Source: an uncultured Lachnospiraceae bacterium
Lineage (GTDB): Bacteria > Bacillota > Clostridia > Lachnospirales > Lachnospiraceae
DNA length: 64,000 nt
Assembly: GCA_910585765.1 (NCBI GenBank)
Contig: CAJUES010000011.1
Location: forward strand, 9,532 to 73,531
Direction: 5' to 3'
This document shows positions 16,996-25,985 of the stretch, piece after piece. Every line of letters begins with the position of its first letter. Within the stretch, counting starts at the first letter, position 1. The notes beneath the pieces were generated by a model that saw only the letters and a program-made list of their open reading frames with translations, had not been told where the DNA came from and made no database searches. The position numbers and the translations under genes were made by a program.

Positions 16996-18819
16996 ATGAA
17001 ATTCAAAAAAGTATTATCACTCGTGCTGATATCCGCAATGACTTGTTCGCTTGCAGCGTGCAGCGGTTCGACAACGACTACCTCGCAGAACAATGCGGAT
17101 AGTGCAGCAGATGACACGGCAAGCGCGGACAACGCAACAACGGCCGCAGATAGCGCCGCAGGCACGGATACCGCCACAGATGCAGCAGACAGCAATGTCA
17201 AGGAAGCTGATCTGTCAGACATCATTCCCGACGAGACAGTTACCCTTACAGTATACTCTCAGCTTTCGAACTATGAAGGTGAGCAGATCGGTTGGTTTGC
17301 TGATATCATGAAAGAAAAGTTCAATGTCAAGCTGAATATCATCAGCAACGGCGACGGTGTATTTGATACACGTATGGAGTCTGGAAACCTTGGTGACATC
17401 GTGCTCTTTGGCTCTGACGGAGATGAGTATACGCGTGCATACCAGAACGGCATGCTCTTTGACTGGAATGAGGATGATATCCTTGCGGATTATGGTCCTT
17501 ACATCAAATCCCATATGGCAGATGCGCTCGAAAAGAATGCGGCTATTTCCGACGGCACGGTGTACGGCTTCGGACATGATGTGGCTTCCGGCGCAGGACA
17601 GTACGGCGAGTTTGACTACCACCCGGATATCCGCTATGATCTCTACAAGCAGATTGGAAGTCCTGAGATCAATGAGCTCGAGGATTACGTCGATGTCCTG
17701 AAGCAGATGAAGGAAGTCTGCCCGACCTCCGACTCCGGTAAGGAGACTTACGGTGCATCCCTCTTCAAGGACTGGGATGGCAATATGGTGATGTTCGTGA
17801 AAGCGACTGCGACGAACTTCTTTGGATTAGATGAGTTCCATTTTGGGTTCTACGATGCCGATACGGGAGAATTCGAGGACTGCCTGAAAGAGGGAGGACA
17901 TTACGAGAGATGCCTGAAATTCTACAATACATTGTATCAGCAGGGTCTGCTCGATCCGGACTCCATGACACAGGGCTATGACGGTTGTATGGAGGACTAC
18001 CAGGACGGCGGTGCATTCTTCTGCATTTTCAACTGGATGGGCGCTACACAGTACAACACGAACGAACATATGGCAGAGGGCAAGAAACTGCTCCCCGTTG
18101 TGGCAAAGAATCAGGACACGCTGGTTTATGGTCTGGGGCAGAGCGGAAGCAACCGTATCTGGTCGATCGGCGCAAAGTCGCAGTATCCGGAACTTTGCAT
18201 GGCGATCATCAACTACCTCTGCACACCGGAAGGAAGACTTGACTATGAGTATGGTCCCCAGGGCGTATGCTGGGAGTGGCTTGACAACGGCAGGGCGGAA
18301 CTGACAGATTTCGGTCTGGACTGCAAGGCGCTGGCGGCAAGAGAAGACAAGGTTATGCCTGCTCCGTATTCAGGACTTTGGGATGACGGCTGCCCGCAGA
18401 TGAACAATACGACATGGTCACTGAACACAACAATTCCTGACGGTGTTGACGGCCAGACCTTCAACTTCAAGTACTGGGATAAGTATCTGTCGCTGGATGT
18501 AGACAAGGCAGAGCAGGAGTGGAGAGCTGATATGGGCGTCGAGTCATACACAGACTATATGACACAGTTTGATTACTCGATCTCCCTTCCTCACAACTAT
18601 GCAGAGAGTGCAAAGTCTGATGAGCTTGCAACAACATGGGAGCAGGTTAAAACCTGTATCCAGAACGGTTCCTGGCAGGCAATCTACGCAAAGGATGATT
18701 CTGAGTTTGAGTCTGTCATGGCAAAGATGCGTACCGATGCAGACAGCTATGGCTATCAGGAGTGCATCGAGTGGTGTGAGAACGAGGCAGCGCTCAGAAA
18801 AGCGGCAGAGTACGAATAA
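16996..18819 (+). CDS. Extracellular solute-binding lipoprotein of the sugar importer
   Basis: A 607-residue lipoprotein of the LplA/YtcQ type (family 1 extracellular solute-binding). The signal peptide ends in the lipobox LAAC (cysteine about 22), followed by a low-complexity Ser/Thr/Asp/Ala linker to about residue 75. The mature domain begins VTLTVYSQLSNYEGEQIGWFADIMKEKFNV. It binds the sugar and delivers it to the two permeases encoded upstream. AAAGGAGGAAA precedes the start. A paralogue with the same segments is encoded at 21306-23057. Confidence 0.93.
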   Translation: MKFKKVLSLVLISAMTCSLAACSGSTTTTSQNNADSAADDTASADNATTAADSAAGTDTATDAADSNVKEADLSDIIPDETVTLTVYSQLSNYEGEQIGWFADIMKEKFNVKLNIISNGDGVFDTRMESGNLGDIVLFGSDGDEYTRAYQNGMLFDWNEDDILADYGPYIKSHMADALEKNAAISDGTVYGFGHDVASGAGQYGEFDYHPDIRYDLYKQIGSPEINELEDYVDVLKQMKEVCPTSDSGKETYGASLFKDWDGNMVMFVKATATNFFGLDEFHFGFYDADTGEFEDCLKEGGHYERCLKFYNTLYQQGLLDPDSMTQGYDGCMEDYQDGGAFFCIFNWMGATQYNTNEHMAEGKKLLPVVAKNQDTLVYGLGQSGSNRIWSIGAKSQYPELCMAIINYLCTPEGRLDYEYGPQGVCWEWLDNGRAELTDFGLDCKALAAREDKVMPAPYSGLWDDGCPQMNNTTWSLNTTIPDGVDGQTFNFKYWDKYLSLDVDKAEQEWRADMGVESYTDYMTQFDYSISLPHNYAESAKSDELATTWEQVKTCIQNGSWQAIYAKDDSEFESVMAKMRTDADSYGYQECIEWCENEAALRKAAEYE

Positions 18820-18836
18820 GATATCATATGTTATAT

Positions 18837-18864
18837 GGGGCTGTCGGTTTGGGAAGGCAGCCCC
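18837..18864 (+). other. Intercistronic hairpin after the binding-protein gene
   Basis: GGGGCTG (18837-18843) pairs with CAGCCCC (18858-18864). There is no T run, so it more likely protects the 3' end of the abundant binding-protein message or gives partial attenuation before yesL. Confidence 0.5.
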
Positions 18865-18887
18865 GACTGTAAAAAGGGAGTTTTGAG

Positions 18888-19514
18888 ATGAGCGGTTTTT
18901 TTAGTGTGGATGGCGGATTATATCGTTTCTTAACCAGATTCTGGGATTTGGTCAGGCTGAATTTTCTGTGGCTTGTGTTTTCCCTGCCCATTGTGACGAT
19001 CGGCGCGTCGACAGTCGCGGCCTACAGCGTTGCCATGAAGATGGTCGATGACGAGGAAGGGTATGTGGCAAGATCCTTCGTCAGCGCTTTCAAGGCAAAT
19101 CTGAAACAGGGGGTGATCATGGGACTGATATTCCTTGCGGCGACCTATGCGATCTATCTCGACTATGAGATCAACAGGGTTTCCGAGGAGGGCTCCTTCA
19201 TACTGATCGTGACCGGGATTGTCTCCGTGTTTGTCTATGTGGCAGCCATGCTGTACTCGTTCCCGCTTCTTGCCAGGTATGAAAACGGCATTGTCGCGAC
19301 GATACAAAACTCGATGGAGATATCCAGAAGGTATTTTGGCAGGACATTGCTGATCGTGGGAGTGCTTTTGCTCGAGTATGTCATCTTTCATTTCAACACA
19401 GTCCTGCTGTGCTTTGGATATCTGTTCGGCGTATCGTTTGCTGTGTTTACGGTCGCGGCATTTTCCAAGAGAATATTTCAGGAGATAGAAAAAGAACCGG
19501 GGGCGGTGCGGTAG
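18888..19514 (+). CDS. yesL: YesL-family (DUF624) membrane protein
   Basis: A 208-residue protein with four or five membrane helices. The start reads GLYRFLTRFWDLVRLNFLWLVFSLPIVTIGASTVA, the recognised DUF624 pattern; YesL proteins commonly accompany YesM/YesN and LplABC-type importers, but their molecular role is not known. The ATG follows AAAGGGAG. It is the last gene of the importer operon, and its 3' end is part of the terminator at 19494-19531. Confidence 0.88.
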   Translation: MSGFFSVDGGLYRFLTRFWDLVRLNFLWLVFSLPIVTIGASTVAAYSVAMKMVDDEEGYVARSFVSAFKANLKQGVIMGLIFLAATYAIYLDYEINRVSEEGSFILIVTGIVSVFVYVAAMLYSFPLLARYENGIVATIQNSMEISRRYFGRTLLIVGVLLLEYVIFHFNTVLLCFGYLFGVSFAVFTVAAFSKRIFQEIEKEPGAVR

Positions 19515-19531
19515 TCCCGGTTCATTTTTTG
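19494..19531 (+). terminator. Terminator overlapping the 3' end of yesL
   Basis: GAACCGGG (19494-19501) pairs with CCCGGTTC (19516-19523), followed by ATTTTTTG. The stem includes the last codons and stop of yesL. It lies 9 bases before the end of the convergent yesN gene. Confidence 0.85.
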
Positions 19532-19539
19532 TTTTTAGA

Positions 19540-21111
19540 TCAGTCGTCAAGCTTTAATTGTTTGCGGTATTCCGCAGGGCTGATGCCGACGTATTTCTTG
19601 AATTTCTTGTGGAAGTAGTCCACGTTCTTGTACCCCACCAGATCGGACACCTCATAGACCTTGATGTTTCGCCGCTCGAGGAGTTTTTTGGAGTGCTCGA
19701 TGCGCCTGTGGTCGACGTAGGAGTTGAAGTTCTCGCCGATCGACTTTGTGAAGAGCTTTCCGAGGTAGGCGCTGTTGTACCCGAAAAGGGGTGCTATGGT
19801 CTCGAGCTTGATATTGTTCTGATAATTGTTGTCAATATAGCAGAGGATGTCATCGAGGATGGCATCTCTCGACGAGCTGTCGCTGCCATCCATGACGGAT
19901 TTGATCTGCTCCGATATGTACAGAATGATCTCGTACAGGTAGTGGCAGTTCTCTATGCGGTCGATGATGGCGGAGTTCGAGGGAAACGCCCCCCTTGAGC
20001 TGCTATATGTCTTGCCGACATTCTCCTTTAACTGCAGGAACAGGTCGGTGAGAAAGAGCCTGACGGCGGCGATGGAATTGTCCACGTTGTGCAGGTATTT
20101 CTCGAGGGAGAGGAGTGTGGCGGCGAGCTGCTTGCGGTTGTTTGCCTGCACACAGTTTGTCAGGGCATCGCAGTATGATTGCAGTTTTTCGTCACTGATC
20201 TGAAGGCTGTGCGGGACCATGGCGGGCAGCTCCTCATATCCAAGCGTGTGCTGACCCTGTATGCAGAAAAAACGCCTCTGGATCAGCGTGTACGCCTCAT
20301 CGTAGGAGAGACAGATCTCGTCAAGGCTTTCCACGGGGTGCCCGTAAGCGAGAAAAAGCGCATCCAGGGGGCTTCCGGCCTGGAAATCAGAGCGCTCGTA
20401 GCGGCTAAGGAATTCTGCAAACCGACGGAGTGCGAAGGAGCCTTTCAGGAGGATCACATTTTTGCCGTCTTTTTCAAAGTGCTCGAAGGCGTGTTTTCCG
20501 CTGTTGGTGATGCTGAGCATGTCCGCGAAACTGTAGCTTTTATGCTCGGGTGCTGTCCCGAATTTCTCATAGATGGCGACCTGGTAGACCTCGGCGTTCA
20601 GTTCCAGACTCCGGAAATCCGCGGAGGAGAGACCGGTGGCACCGTCCTTTTTCCAGGCGCCGGTGATCAGCTCGTGAAGGATCACATCCTTTGCCTTCTC
20701 GCGGTAGAGTGCGATGTTGTCTGATCTTCGATGCTCCTGTTCGATGCTCTCCCGGATGGTGTGGATGGCAGCGAGCAGCTCGTCCTCGTCGATGGGCTTG
20801 GTCAGATAGTATTCCACGCCGTAGCGGATCGCAGCCTGCGCGTAGGAGAAGTCGGAGTAGCCGCTCAGGATGATGAACCTGCCGTTGTAGCCCTGCTCGC
20901 GCGCGATGCGGATGATGTCGATGCCGGTGAGCTTGGGCATGCGGATATCCAGAAGGACGAGACTGGGGTTGTTTTTTAATATGCTCGAGAGTGCCTCCTC
21001 GCCGTTTGCAGCTTCGCCGCACAGGGCAAATCCAAGTGCCTCCCAGTCAAGGATGCACTTTAGACCGTCGCGTATGTTCTTTTCATCATCAGCTATCAAC
21101 AAAGTTTCCAT
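19540..21111 (-). CDS. yesN: YesN-type response regulator with AraC DNA-binding domain
   Basis: A 523-residue regulator. An N-terminal receiver (residues 1-120) has the acid pair in LLIADDEKN, phospho-acceptor aspartate in LVLLDIRMP and lysine in LTKPID. The central region of about 290 residues is poorly conserved. The last 100 residues are an AraC/XylS double helix-turn-helix (LGKLFTKSIGENFNSYVDHRRIEHSKKLL, then DYFHKKFKKYVGISPAEYRK). Cognate kinase is presumably the YesM protein encoded at 12510-14318. ATG 21111 has a GGGAGG site; earlier in-frame codons have none. It is convergent with yesL and divergent from the second binding protein. Confidence 0.92.
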   Translation of the reverse strand: METLLIADDEKNIRDGLKCILDWEALGFALCGEAANGEEALSSILKNNPSLVLLDIRMPKLTGIDIIRIAREQGYNGRFIILSGYSDFSYAQAAIRYGVEYYLTKPIDEDELLAAIHTIRESIEQEHRRSDNIALYREKAKDVILHELITGAWKKDGATGLSSADFRSLELNAEVYQVAIYEKFGTAPEHKSYSFADMLSITNSGKHAFEHFEKDGKNVILLKGSFALRRFAEFLSRYERSDFQAGSPLDALFLAYGHPVESLDEICLSYDEAYTLIQRRFFCIQGQHTLGYEELPAMVPHSLQISDEKLQSYCDALTNCVQANNRKQLAATLLSLEKYLHNVDNSIAAVRLFLTDLFLQLKENVGKTYSSSRGAFPSNSAIIDRIENCHYLYEIILYISEQIKSVMDGSDSSSRDAILDDILCYIDNNYQNNIKLETIAPLFGYNSAYLGKLFTKSIGENFNSYVDHRRIEHSKKLLERRNIKVYEVSDLVGYKNVDYFHKKFKKYVGISPAEYRKQLKLDD

Positions 21112-21150
21112 TGAATGCTGCCTCCCTGGTATATTGGTATGCAAAATGTA

Positions 21151-21178
21151 TTGAATTGTTCCGCCAATTTGATATAGT
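21151..21178 (+). promoter_or_regulatory. Probable promoter of the second binding-protein gene
   Basis: TTGAAT (21151-21156), 16-base spacer, TATAGT (21173-21178), in the divergent region between yesN and the binding-protein gene; a likely place for YesN binding. Confidence 0.5.
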
Positions 21179-21305
21179 ATTAGTATAAGTGAACCCAAAA
21201 GGATTGTCAATGGCGGTGCGGAGCGCACCGCACTGTGACACCGGATGGAGATGGATTTTTTGTTGCTGGAGCGGAGAGGACCGTAACGGAGAAAGAGGTT
21301 GGAGA

Positions 21306-23057
21306 ATGAGGAGAGAACGGCGGTGCAGGATCGGAGTATTTGGTCTTTTAGCCATGTATATCGTCAGCGTTTCAGGCTGTTCGGGCGTGGATATGGGAGG
21401 GAATGCTGAGTATCTGATGTCGCTCGATGCGTATGATTGTCCGTATGAGGACTTTATCATGGTGGATGTGTTTGACTATTCGGCAAATTATCAGGGGATC
21501 CAGTCGGGCTGGTTTGGGGAAGTGGTCAGGCGGAAATTCAATATGGAGCTGAATATCATCGCGCCGAATATCGCCAGGGGCGGTGACACGCTCTTTGAGG
21601 TGAGGGCGGCGGCGGGGAATCTCGGCGATCTCATCATATGCAAGGGTGTGAACGGTCAGCTGGAGGATCTGGTGAACGCGGGGCTGCTCTATGACATGGA
21701 GGAGGACCTGAAAGGTAAATCGATCATGAAATACGCCGATGCGATCGAAAATCTGAACAGCTGTGTGCAGCAGGGAGGCGTGTATGCGATTCCGTCGCAG
21801 GTATCTGTCAACGGACCGAACGTGCCGAGCGAAGGGATCGAACCGGTGTATGGACCATATATCCGGTGGGACTTGTATAAGGAGCTGGGGTATCCTGAGA
21901 TCGATACGATAGAAGACCTGCTTCCCGTGCTAAAGCAGATGCAGGAGCGGCATCCGACTGCGGAGAACGGGGCGAAGACATATGGTTTTTCCTTCTTCAG
22001 GGACTGGGACGACAATATGATGAATGCCGTCAAGCAGCCCTGCTGTATGTACGGGTACGACGAGTACGGGGTGGTGCTGGGAAAAGCGGACGGTTCGGAT
22101 TACCAGAGCATCATCGACGACGATTCCGTGTACGTGCGCATGCTGAATTTTTTTTATGAAGCGAACCAGATGGGACTGATCGATCCGATGTCGGAGAACC
22201 AGAGCTATGATCAGTGCTTTGAAAAATTTAAAAATGGGGAGATACTCTTCTCGCCGTGGCCATGGCAGGGGAAATCTGCTTTCAACACGATCTCAAATAC
22301 GGAGGAGATGGGCAGGGGATTTATGATGGCGCCGGTCAGCGACATGCAGATCTATTCCTACGGCTGCTATCCTTATGGAAACCAGGACAGCATCATCGCG
22401 GTCGGCTCGCAGGCTGTGGACAAGGAAAGACTTGTGGACTTCATTGACTGGCTGTACTCGGATGAGGGGATCATGCTCAACGGCGCAAATCTTTCCGGCG
22501 CAGCAGCCGGACCGGAGGGACTGACGTGGGAGATGCGTGAGGACGGACCGTATCTGACGGATTTCGGAAAGGAAGCCCTGCTCAACGGCGGGGAGATCGA
22601 AGTGCCCAAGGAGTATGGCGGCGGCACATGGAAGTCGGGGGTCTCAACATTGAACTATAAAACGGTAGTACAGTGCGAAAAGAGCGAGGAGGGCTATTAT
22701 TACTACTATGATCTGTGGGACAGCGTGAAGGCGCTCGACACGTCGGAACTTGTCAGGGACTGGCGGGAGAAAATGGGGGCAGATACCACGATGGAGTATC
22801 TGGAGAAGAACGATATGCTTCTGGTGGCGCCGGGAGTGCAGTACACGGCGTCGGTGGAGACGGCGGAACAGTCGACCATACGCCGTCAGTGCAAAATCGC
22901 GATACAGAAATATTCCTGGGAGATGGTCTTTGCGCCGGACCGCAGGCGCTTCGAGGTACTCTTGAATGAGATGCAGGCGACGGTCAAAAATTACGGTTAT
23001 GATGTCATACTGGAATACGATATGATCCATGCAAAGGCGAAGGTCGGAGCGGACTAA
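21306..23057 (+). CDS. Second extracellular solute-binding lipoprotein
   Basis: A 583-residue lipoprotein with a basic N-terminus, signal peptide and lipobox VSGC. The mature part shares the DYSANYQGIQSGWFGEVVRRKFNM and AKTYGFSFFRDWDDNMM segments with the binding protein at 16996-18819, so it is a diverged paralogue of the same LplA-like group. It probably widens the substrate range of the same permeases, since it has no permease genes of its own. ATG 21306 follows AGAGG; an in-frame ATG at 21189 would put a long non-signal stretch first and is rejected. Confidence 0.87.
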   Translation: MRRERRCRIGVFGLLAMYIVSVSGCSGVDMGGNAEYLMSLDAYDCPYEDFIMVDVFDYSANYQGIQSGWFGEVVRRKFNMELNIIAPNIARGGDTLFEVRAAAGNLGDLIICKGVNGQLEDLVNAGLLYDMEEDLKGKSIMKYADAIENLNSCVQQGGVYAIPSQVSVNGPNVPSEGIEPVYGPYIRWDLYKELGYPEIDTIEDLLPVLKQMQERHPTAENGAKTYGFSFFRDWDDNMMNAVKQPCCMYGYDEYGVVLGKADGSDYQSIIDDDSVYVRMLNFFYEANQMGLIDPMSENQSYDQCFEKFKNGEILFSPWPWQGKSAFNTISNTEEMGRGFMMAPVSDMQIYSYGCYPYGNQDSIIAVGSQAVDKERLVDFIDWLYSDEGIMLNGANLSGAAAGPEGLTWEMREDGPYLTDFGKEALLNGGEIEVPKEYGGGTWKSGVSTLNYKTVVQCEKSEEGYYYYYDLWDSVKALDTSELVRDWREKMGADTTMEYLEKNDMLLVAPGVQYTASVETAEQSTIRRQCKIAIQKYSWEMVFAPDRRRFEVLLNEMQATVKNYGYDVILEYDMIHAKAKVGAD

Positions 23058-23070
23058 ATCGCCGTTTCGC

Positions 23071-23099
23071 TTCATATATTTTTATGGAACCTTTATAAT
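23071..23099 (+). promoter_or_regulatory. Promoter of the second carboxypeptidase gene
   Basis: TTCATA (23071-23076), 17-base spacer, TATAAT (23094-23099). The ATG is only 17 bases beyond the -10 box, so the leader is very short but still contains AAGGAAATGAAG. Confidence 0.5.
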
Positions 23100-23115
23100 A
23101 AGGAAATGAAGATGT

Positions 23116-24339
23116 ATGAAGAGATATGTGCGGGATAAAAAATTTGTGCTGCTGTCTGTCGCCATGGTGATCGCGATCCTGGTGCGGCAGACAGTGTACG
23201 TCCATGCGGATGAGACGGATCTCAGACTCTATGCAAAGGCGGCGGTGCTCATGGATGCGGACTCGGGAAGGGTGCTGTATGAGCGCTGCGGAGACGAGCA
23301 GATGGCGATGGCGAGCACGACGAAGATCATGACGCTGATCGTCACATTGGAGAACGCCAGCCTGGATGATACGGTGGAGGTGTCCTCCTACGCGGCGTCC
23401 ATGCCCCAGGTGCGTCTGGGGATGCGCAGCGGTGAGAAGTACCGCCTGCGGGATCTGACACTCTCCCTGATGCTGGAGTCCCACAACGACTCCGCGGTGG
23501 CGATCGCGGAGCATGTGGGCGGCAGTGTGGAGCAGTTTGCGGAGCTCATGAACCAGAAGGCGGCTGAGATCGGCTGCGAGAATACATATTATATCACGCC
23601 AAACGGGCTGGATGCCGTGCAGGGCGAGCGGTTCCACTCGACGACCGCCAGGGATCTGGCGCTTGTCATGTCGTACTGCGTCTCGAAGTCGCCCCAGAGA
23701 GAGGCATTTCTGGAGATCACCAGGACGCCGAGCCACTCTTTTGCGGATCTGTCTGGTTCGAGAAGCTTTTCCTGTGTCAACCACAATGCTTTCCTGGGGA
23801 TGATGACAGGTGCACTGTCCGGAAAAACAGGTTTTACCAACAAGGCAGGGTACTGCTATGTGGGCGCCCTGCGGCGGGACGGGAAGACGTTCGTCGTGGC
23901 GCTTCTAGCCTGCGGCTGGCCAAACCACAAGACTTACAAGTGGAGTGACACGAGGACACTGATGGAGTACGGGCTTGCGCATTACGAGTACCGCAGTTTT
24001 GACGAGGTGGCGATCCCTGCCAGGGCGACGGCGGACATTGTCGTCAGCAACGGGCAGAGCAGCAGGATCGGCGGGCGGATGTGCGTTCCGGTGGAGATCG
24101 CTGCGGATGCCGCCGGCGTGGAGGGGCTTCTGATGCATGAGGATGAGGAGGTCACGATCACCCTGCAGAAGGTGCGGGAGTTCACCGCGCCGGTCAGACA
24201 GGGACAGACGGTCGGCTGCATCAGTTATGCGATCGGCAGCCGGGAGTGGAAGCGCCTGCGGCTGGTGGCAGCGGCGGATATGAAAGCGATCGACTTAAAA
24301 TGGTGCGTGCGCAGAGTGCTCGAAAGGTGGCTGATATAG
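23116..24339 (+). CDS. D-alanyl-D-alanine carboxypeptidase, S11
   Basis: Second S11 peptidase of the window, 407 residues, secreted by an N-terminal signal/anchor ending near VHADE. Active-site motifs are STTK (Ser67, Lys70), SHN in LESHNDSA and KTG in SGKTGFTNKAGYC. The C-terminal PBP5_C-like domain ends in a basic amphipathic helix (CVRRVLERWLI) for membrane association. The motif SHN in place of SGN separates it from the paralogue at 7.4 kb and is like the SpoIIE-linked DacB/DacF branches, so a developmental role is possible but not shown. It ends in a promoter-containing gap before the decarboxylase operon. Confidence 0.9.
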   Translation: MKRYVRDKKFVLLSVAMVIAILVRQTVYVHADETDLRLYAKAAVLMDADSGRVLYERCGDEQMAMASTTKIMTLIVTLENASLDDTVEVSSYAASMPQVRLGMRSGEKYRLRDLTLSLMLESHNDSAVAIAEHVGGSVEQFAELMNQKAAEIGCENTYYITPNGLDAVQGERFHSTTARDLALVMSYCVSKSPQREAFLEITRTPSHSFADLSGSRSFSCVNHNAFLGMMTGALSGKTGFTNKAGYCYVGALRRDGKTFVVALLACGWPNHKTYKWSDTRTLMEYGLAHYEYRSFDEVAIPARATADIVVSNGQSSRIGGRMCVPVEIAADAAGVEGLLMHEDEEVTITLQKVREFTAPVRQGQTVGCISYAIGSREWKRLRLVAAADMKAIDLKWCVRRVLERWLI

Positions 24340-24409
24340 GCAGCCGGCTAGGGCGCGAGAAAAAAGATGGGGAAAAGTGAAAAATCTACTAGGCGAATAG
24401 AATAATATA

Positions 24410-24533
24410 TGTTATACTAAAATGGACGCAGTTTTTATATGGGGTATTTAGCAATATTTGCTAACGAAATATTGAAACTGCGCATAAAATGTTATTTTAT
24501 GAAAATTAAAAATATAAAAATGGAGGTCACAAA
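24410..24533 (+). promoter_or_regulatory. Promoter and structured 5' leader of the decarboxylase operon
   Basis: An extended -10 (TGTTATACT, 24410-24418) precedes a nested fold: outer stem CGCAGTTT/AAACTGCG (24427-24434 with 24475-24482) and inner stem CAATATTT/AAATATTG (24452-24459 with 24467-24474), both perfect 8-bp helices that abut on the 3' side, with a 17-base bulge on the 5' side. An AT-rich single-stranded stretch and GGAGG follow. No terminator-type T run and no riboswitch family that I recognise. Confidence 0.5.
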
Positions 24534-25967
24534 ATGAGTACTACTTCAAGTTTAGCAAGTAAGAGAATCGAATCTTTACTTGATGAAAACAGTTTCGTTG
24601 AAATCGGTGCCCTTGTCACGGCGAGAGCGACAGACTTCAATCTGAAACAGACTGAGACTCCCTCTGACGGTGTTGTCACCGGATACGGGGTGATCAATGG
24701 CAATCTTGTGTACGTGTATAGCCAGGATGCTTCTGTGCTGAACGGTTCCGTCGGCGAGATGCATGCCAGAAAAATCACGAACCTCTACGACCTTGCGATG
24801 AAGACAGGAGCGCCTGTCATCGGTCTGATTGACTCCGCAGGTCTTAGGCTCCAGGAGGCGACGGACGCGCTCAACGCGTTTGGAGAGATCTATCGGAAGC
24901 AGACGCTCGCATCCGGGGTGATCCCCCAGATCACAGCAGTGTTTGGAAACTGCGGCGGCGGTCTGGCACTGATCCCTACACTGACGGATTTTACTTTTAT
25001 GGAAGCATCGAAGGCGAAGCTTTTCGTGAATTCTCCCAATGCGCTTGACGGGAACAACGTCTCCAAGTGCGATTCCGCGTCCGCAGCGTTCCAGAGCAGC
25101 GAGAGCGGTATCGTGGACGTTGTGGCTGATGAGGCTGCGATCTACGCGAAGGTCAGAGAGCTGGTATCCATGCTCCCCGGGAACAATGAGGACGACGCTT
25201 CCTATGAGGAGTGCACGGATGACCTGAACAGGGTCTGTGCAGATCTGGCAAACTGTGTGGGCGACACTTCGATCGCGCTCTCCACGATCGCGGACAACAA
25301 CGTGTTCTTTGAGGTGAAGGAAAACTACGCAAAGGATATGGTGACAGGATTTATCAAGTTAAACGGCATGACCGTCGGCTGTGTTGCGAACCGCACGGAG
25401 GTTTACAGCGCGGAGGGCGAGGTCACGGACAAGTACGACGCCGTCCTGTCCGCAGACGGATGCGAGAAGGCAGCGGATCTCATCACCTTCTGTGACGCTT
25501 TTGACATTCCGGTGTTATCGCTCACCAACGTGAAGGGCTATGAGGCGACGGTGTGCAGCGAGAAGCGCATCGCGAAGGCAGTGGCGAAGCTTACATACGC
25601 TTTCGCAAATGCTACGGTGCCCAAGGTGAATGTTGTGATCGGAAAAGCGCTGGGAAGCGCATATATCGCGATGAACTCAAAATCGATCGGGGCAGATCTC
25701 ACGATCGCATGGCAGGATGCACAGATCGGTTCCATGGACGCAAACCTTGCGGCAAAGATCATGTACGAAGGACAGGGCGCGGACGTCATCAGCGAGAAGG
25801 CGGCAGAGTATGCTGCGCTCCAGACGAGTGCAGCCGGCGCGGCAAGGAGAGGATATGTAGATCAGATCATCGATGCGGCAGATACAAGGAAATATGTGAT
25901 CGGCGCCTTTGAGATGTTGTTTACAAAGAGAGAGGATCGTCCGTCAAAAAAACATGGCACGGTCTAA
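24534..25967 (+). CDS. Acyl-CoA carboxyltransferase subunit (12S-like / MmdA-like)
   Basis: Transfers CO2 between a biotin carrier and an acyl-CoA, in the family of methylmalonyl-CoA decarboxylase alpha, propionyl-CoA carboxylase beta and the 12S subunit of transcarboxylase. The 477-residue protein has both crotonase-like halves: GVVTGYGVINGNLVYVYSQDASVLNGSVGEMHARKI, FGNCGGGLAL, and in the second half GKALGSAYIAMNS. The C-terminus (QDAQIGSMDANLAAKI) replaces the usual AKEGA-type segment. It heads an operon with the Na+-pump subunits, biotin carrier and a 5S-type carboxyltransferase. Acyl group (malonyl, methylmalonyl or other) cannot be told from sequence alone. Confidence 0.85.
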   Translation: MSTTSSLASKRIESLLDENSFVEIGALVTARATDFNLKQTETPSDGVVTGYGVINGNLVYVYSQDASVLNGSVGEMHARKITNLYDLAMKTGAPVIGLIDSAGLRLQEATDALNAFGEIYRKQTLASGVIPQITAVFGNCGGGLALIPTLTDFTFMEASKAKLFVNSPNALDGNNVSKCDSASAAFQSSESGIVDVVADEAAIYAKVRELVSMLPGNNEDDASYEECTDDLNRVCADLANCVGDTSIALSTIADNNVFFEVKENYAKDMVTGFIKLNGMTVGCVANRTEVYSAEGEVTDKYDAVLSADGCEKAADLITFCDAFDIPVLSLTNVKGYEATVCSEKRIAKAVAKLTYAFANATVPKVNVVIGKALGSAYIAMNSKSIGADLTIAWQDAQIGSMDANLAAKIMYEGQGADVISEKAAEYAALQTSAAGAARRGYVDQIIDAADTRKYVIGAFEMLFTKREDRPSKKHGTV

Positions 25968-25985
25968 GAAAGGGTGAACGTTAAT

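Noticed and set aside
14502..18819. Missing ATPase as evidence for a broken importer
   Set aside because: CUT1 importers of this YesM/YesN-linked type normally use a shared ATPase encoded elsewhere, so absence is expected.
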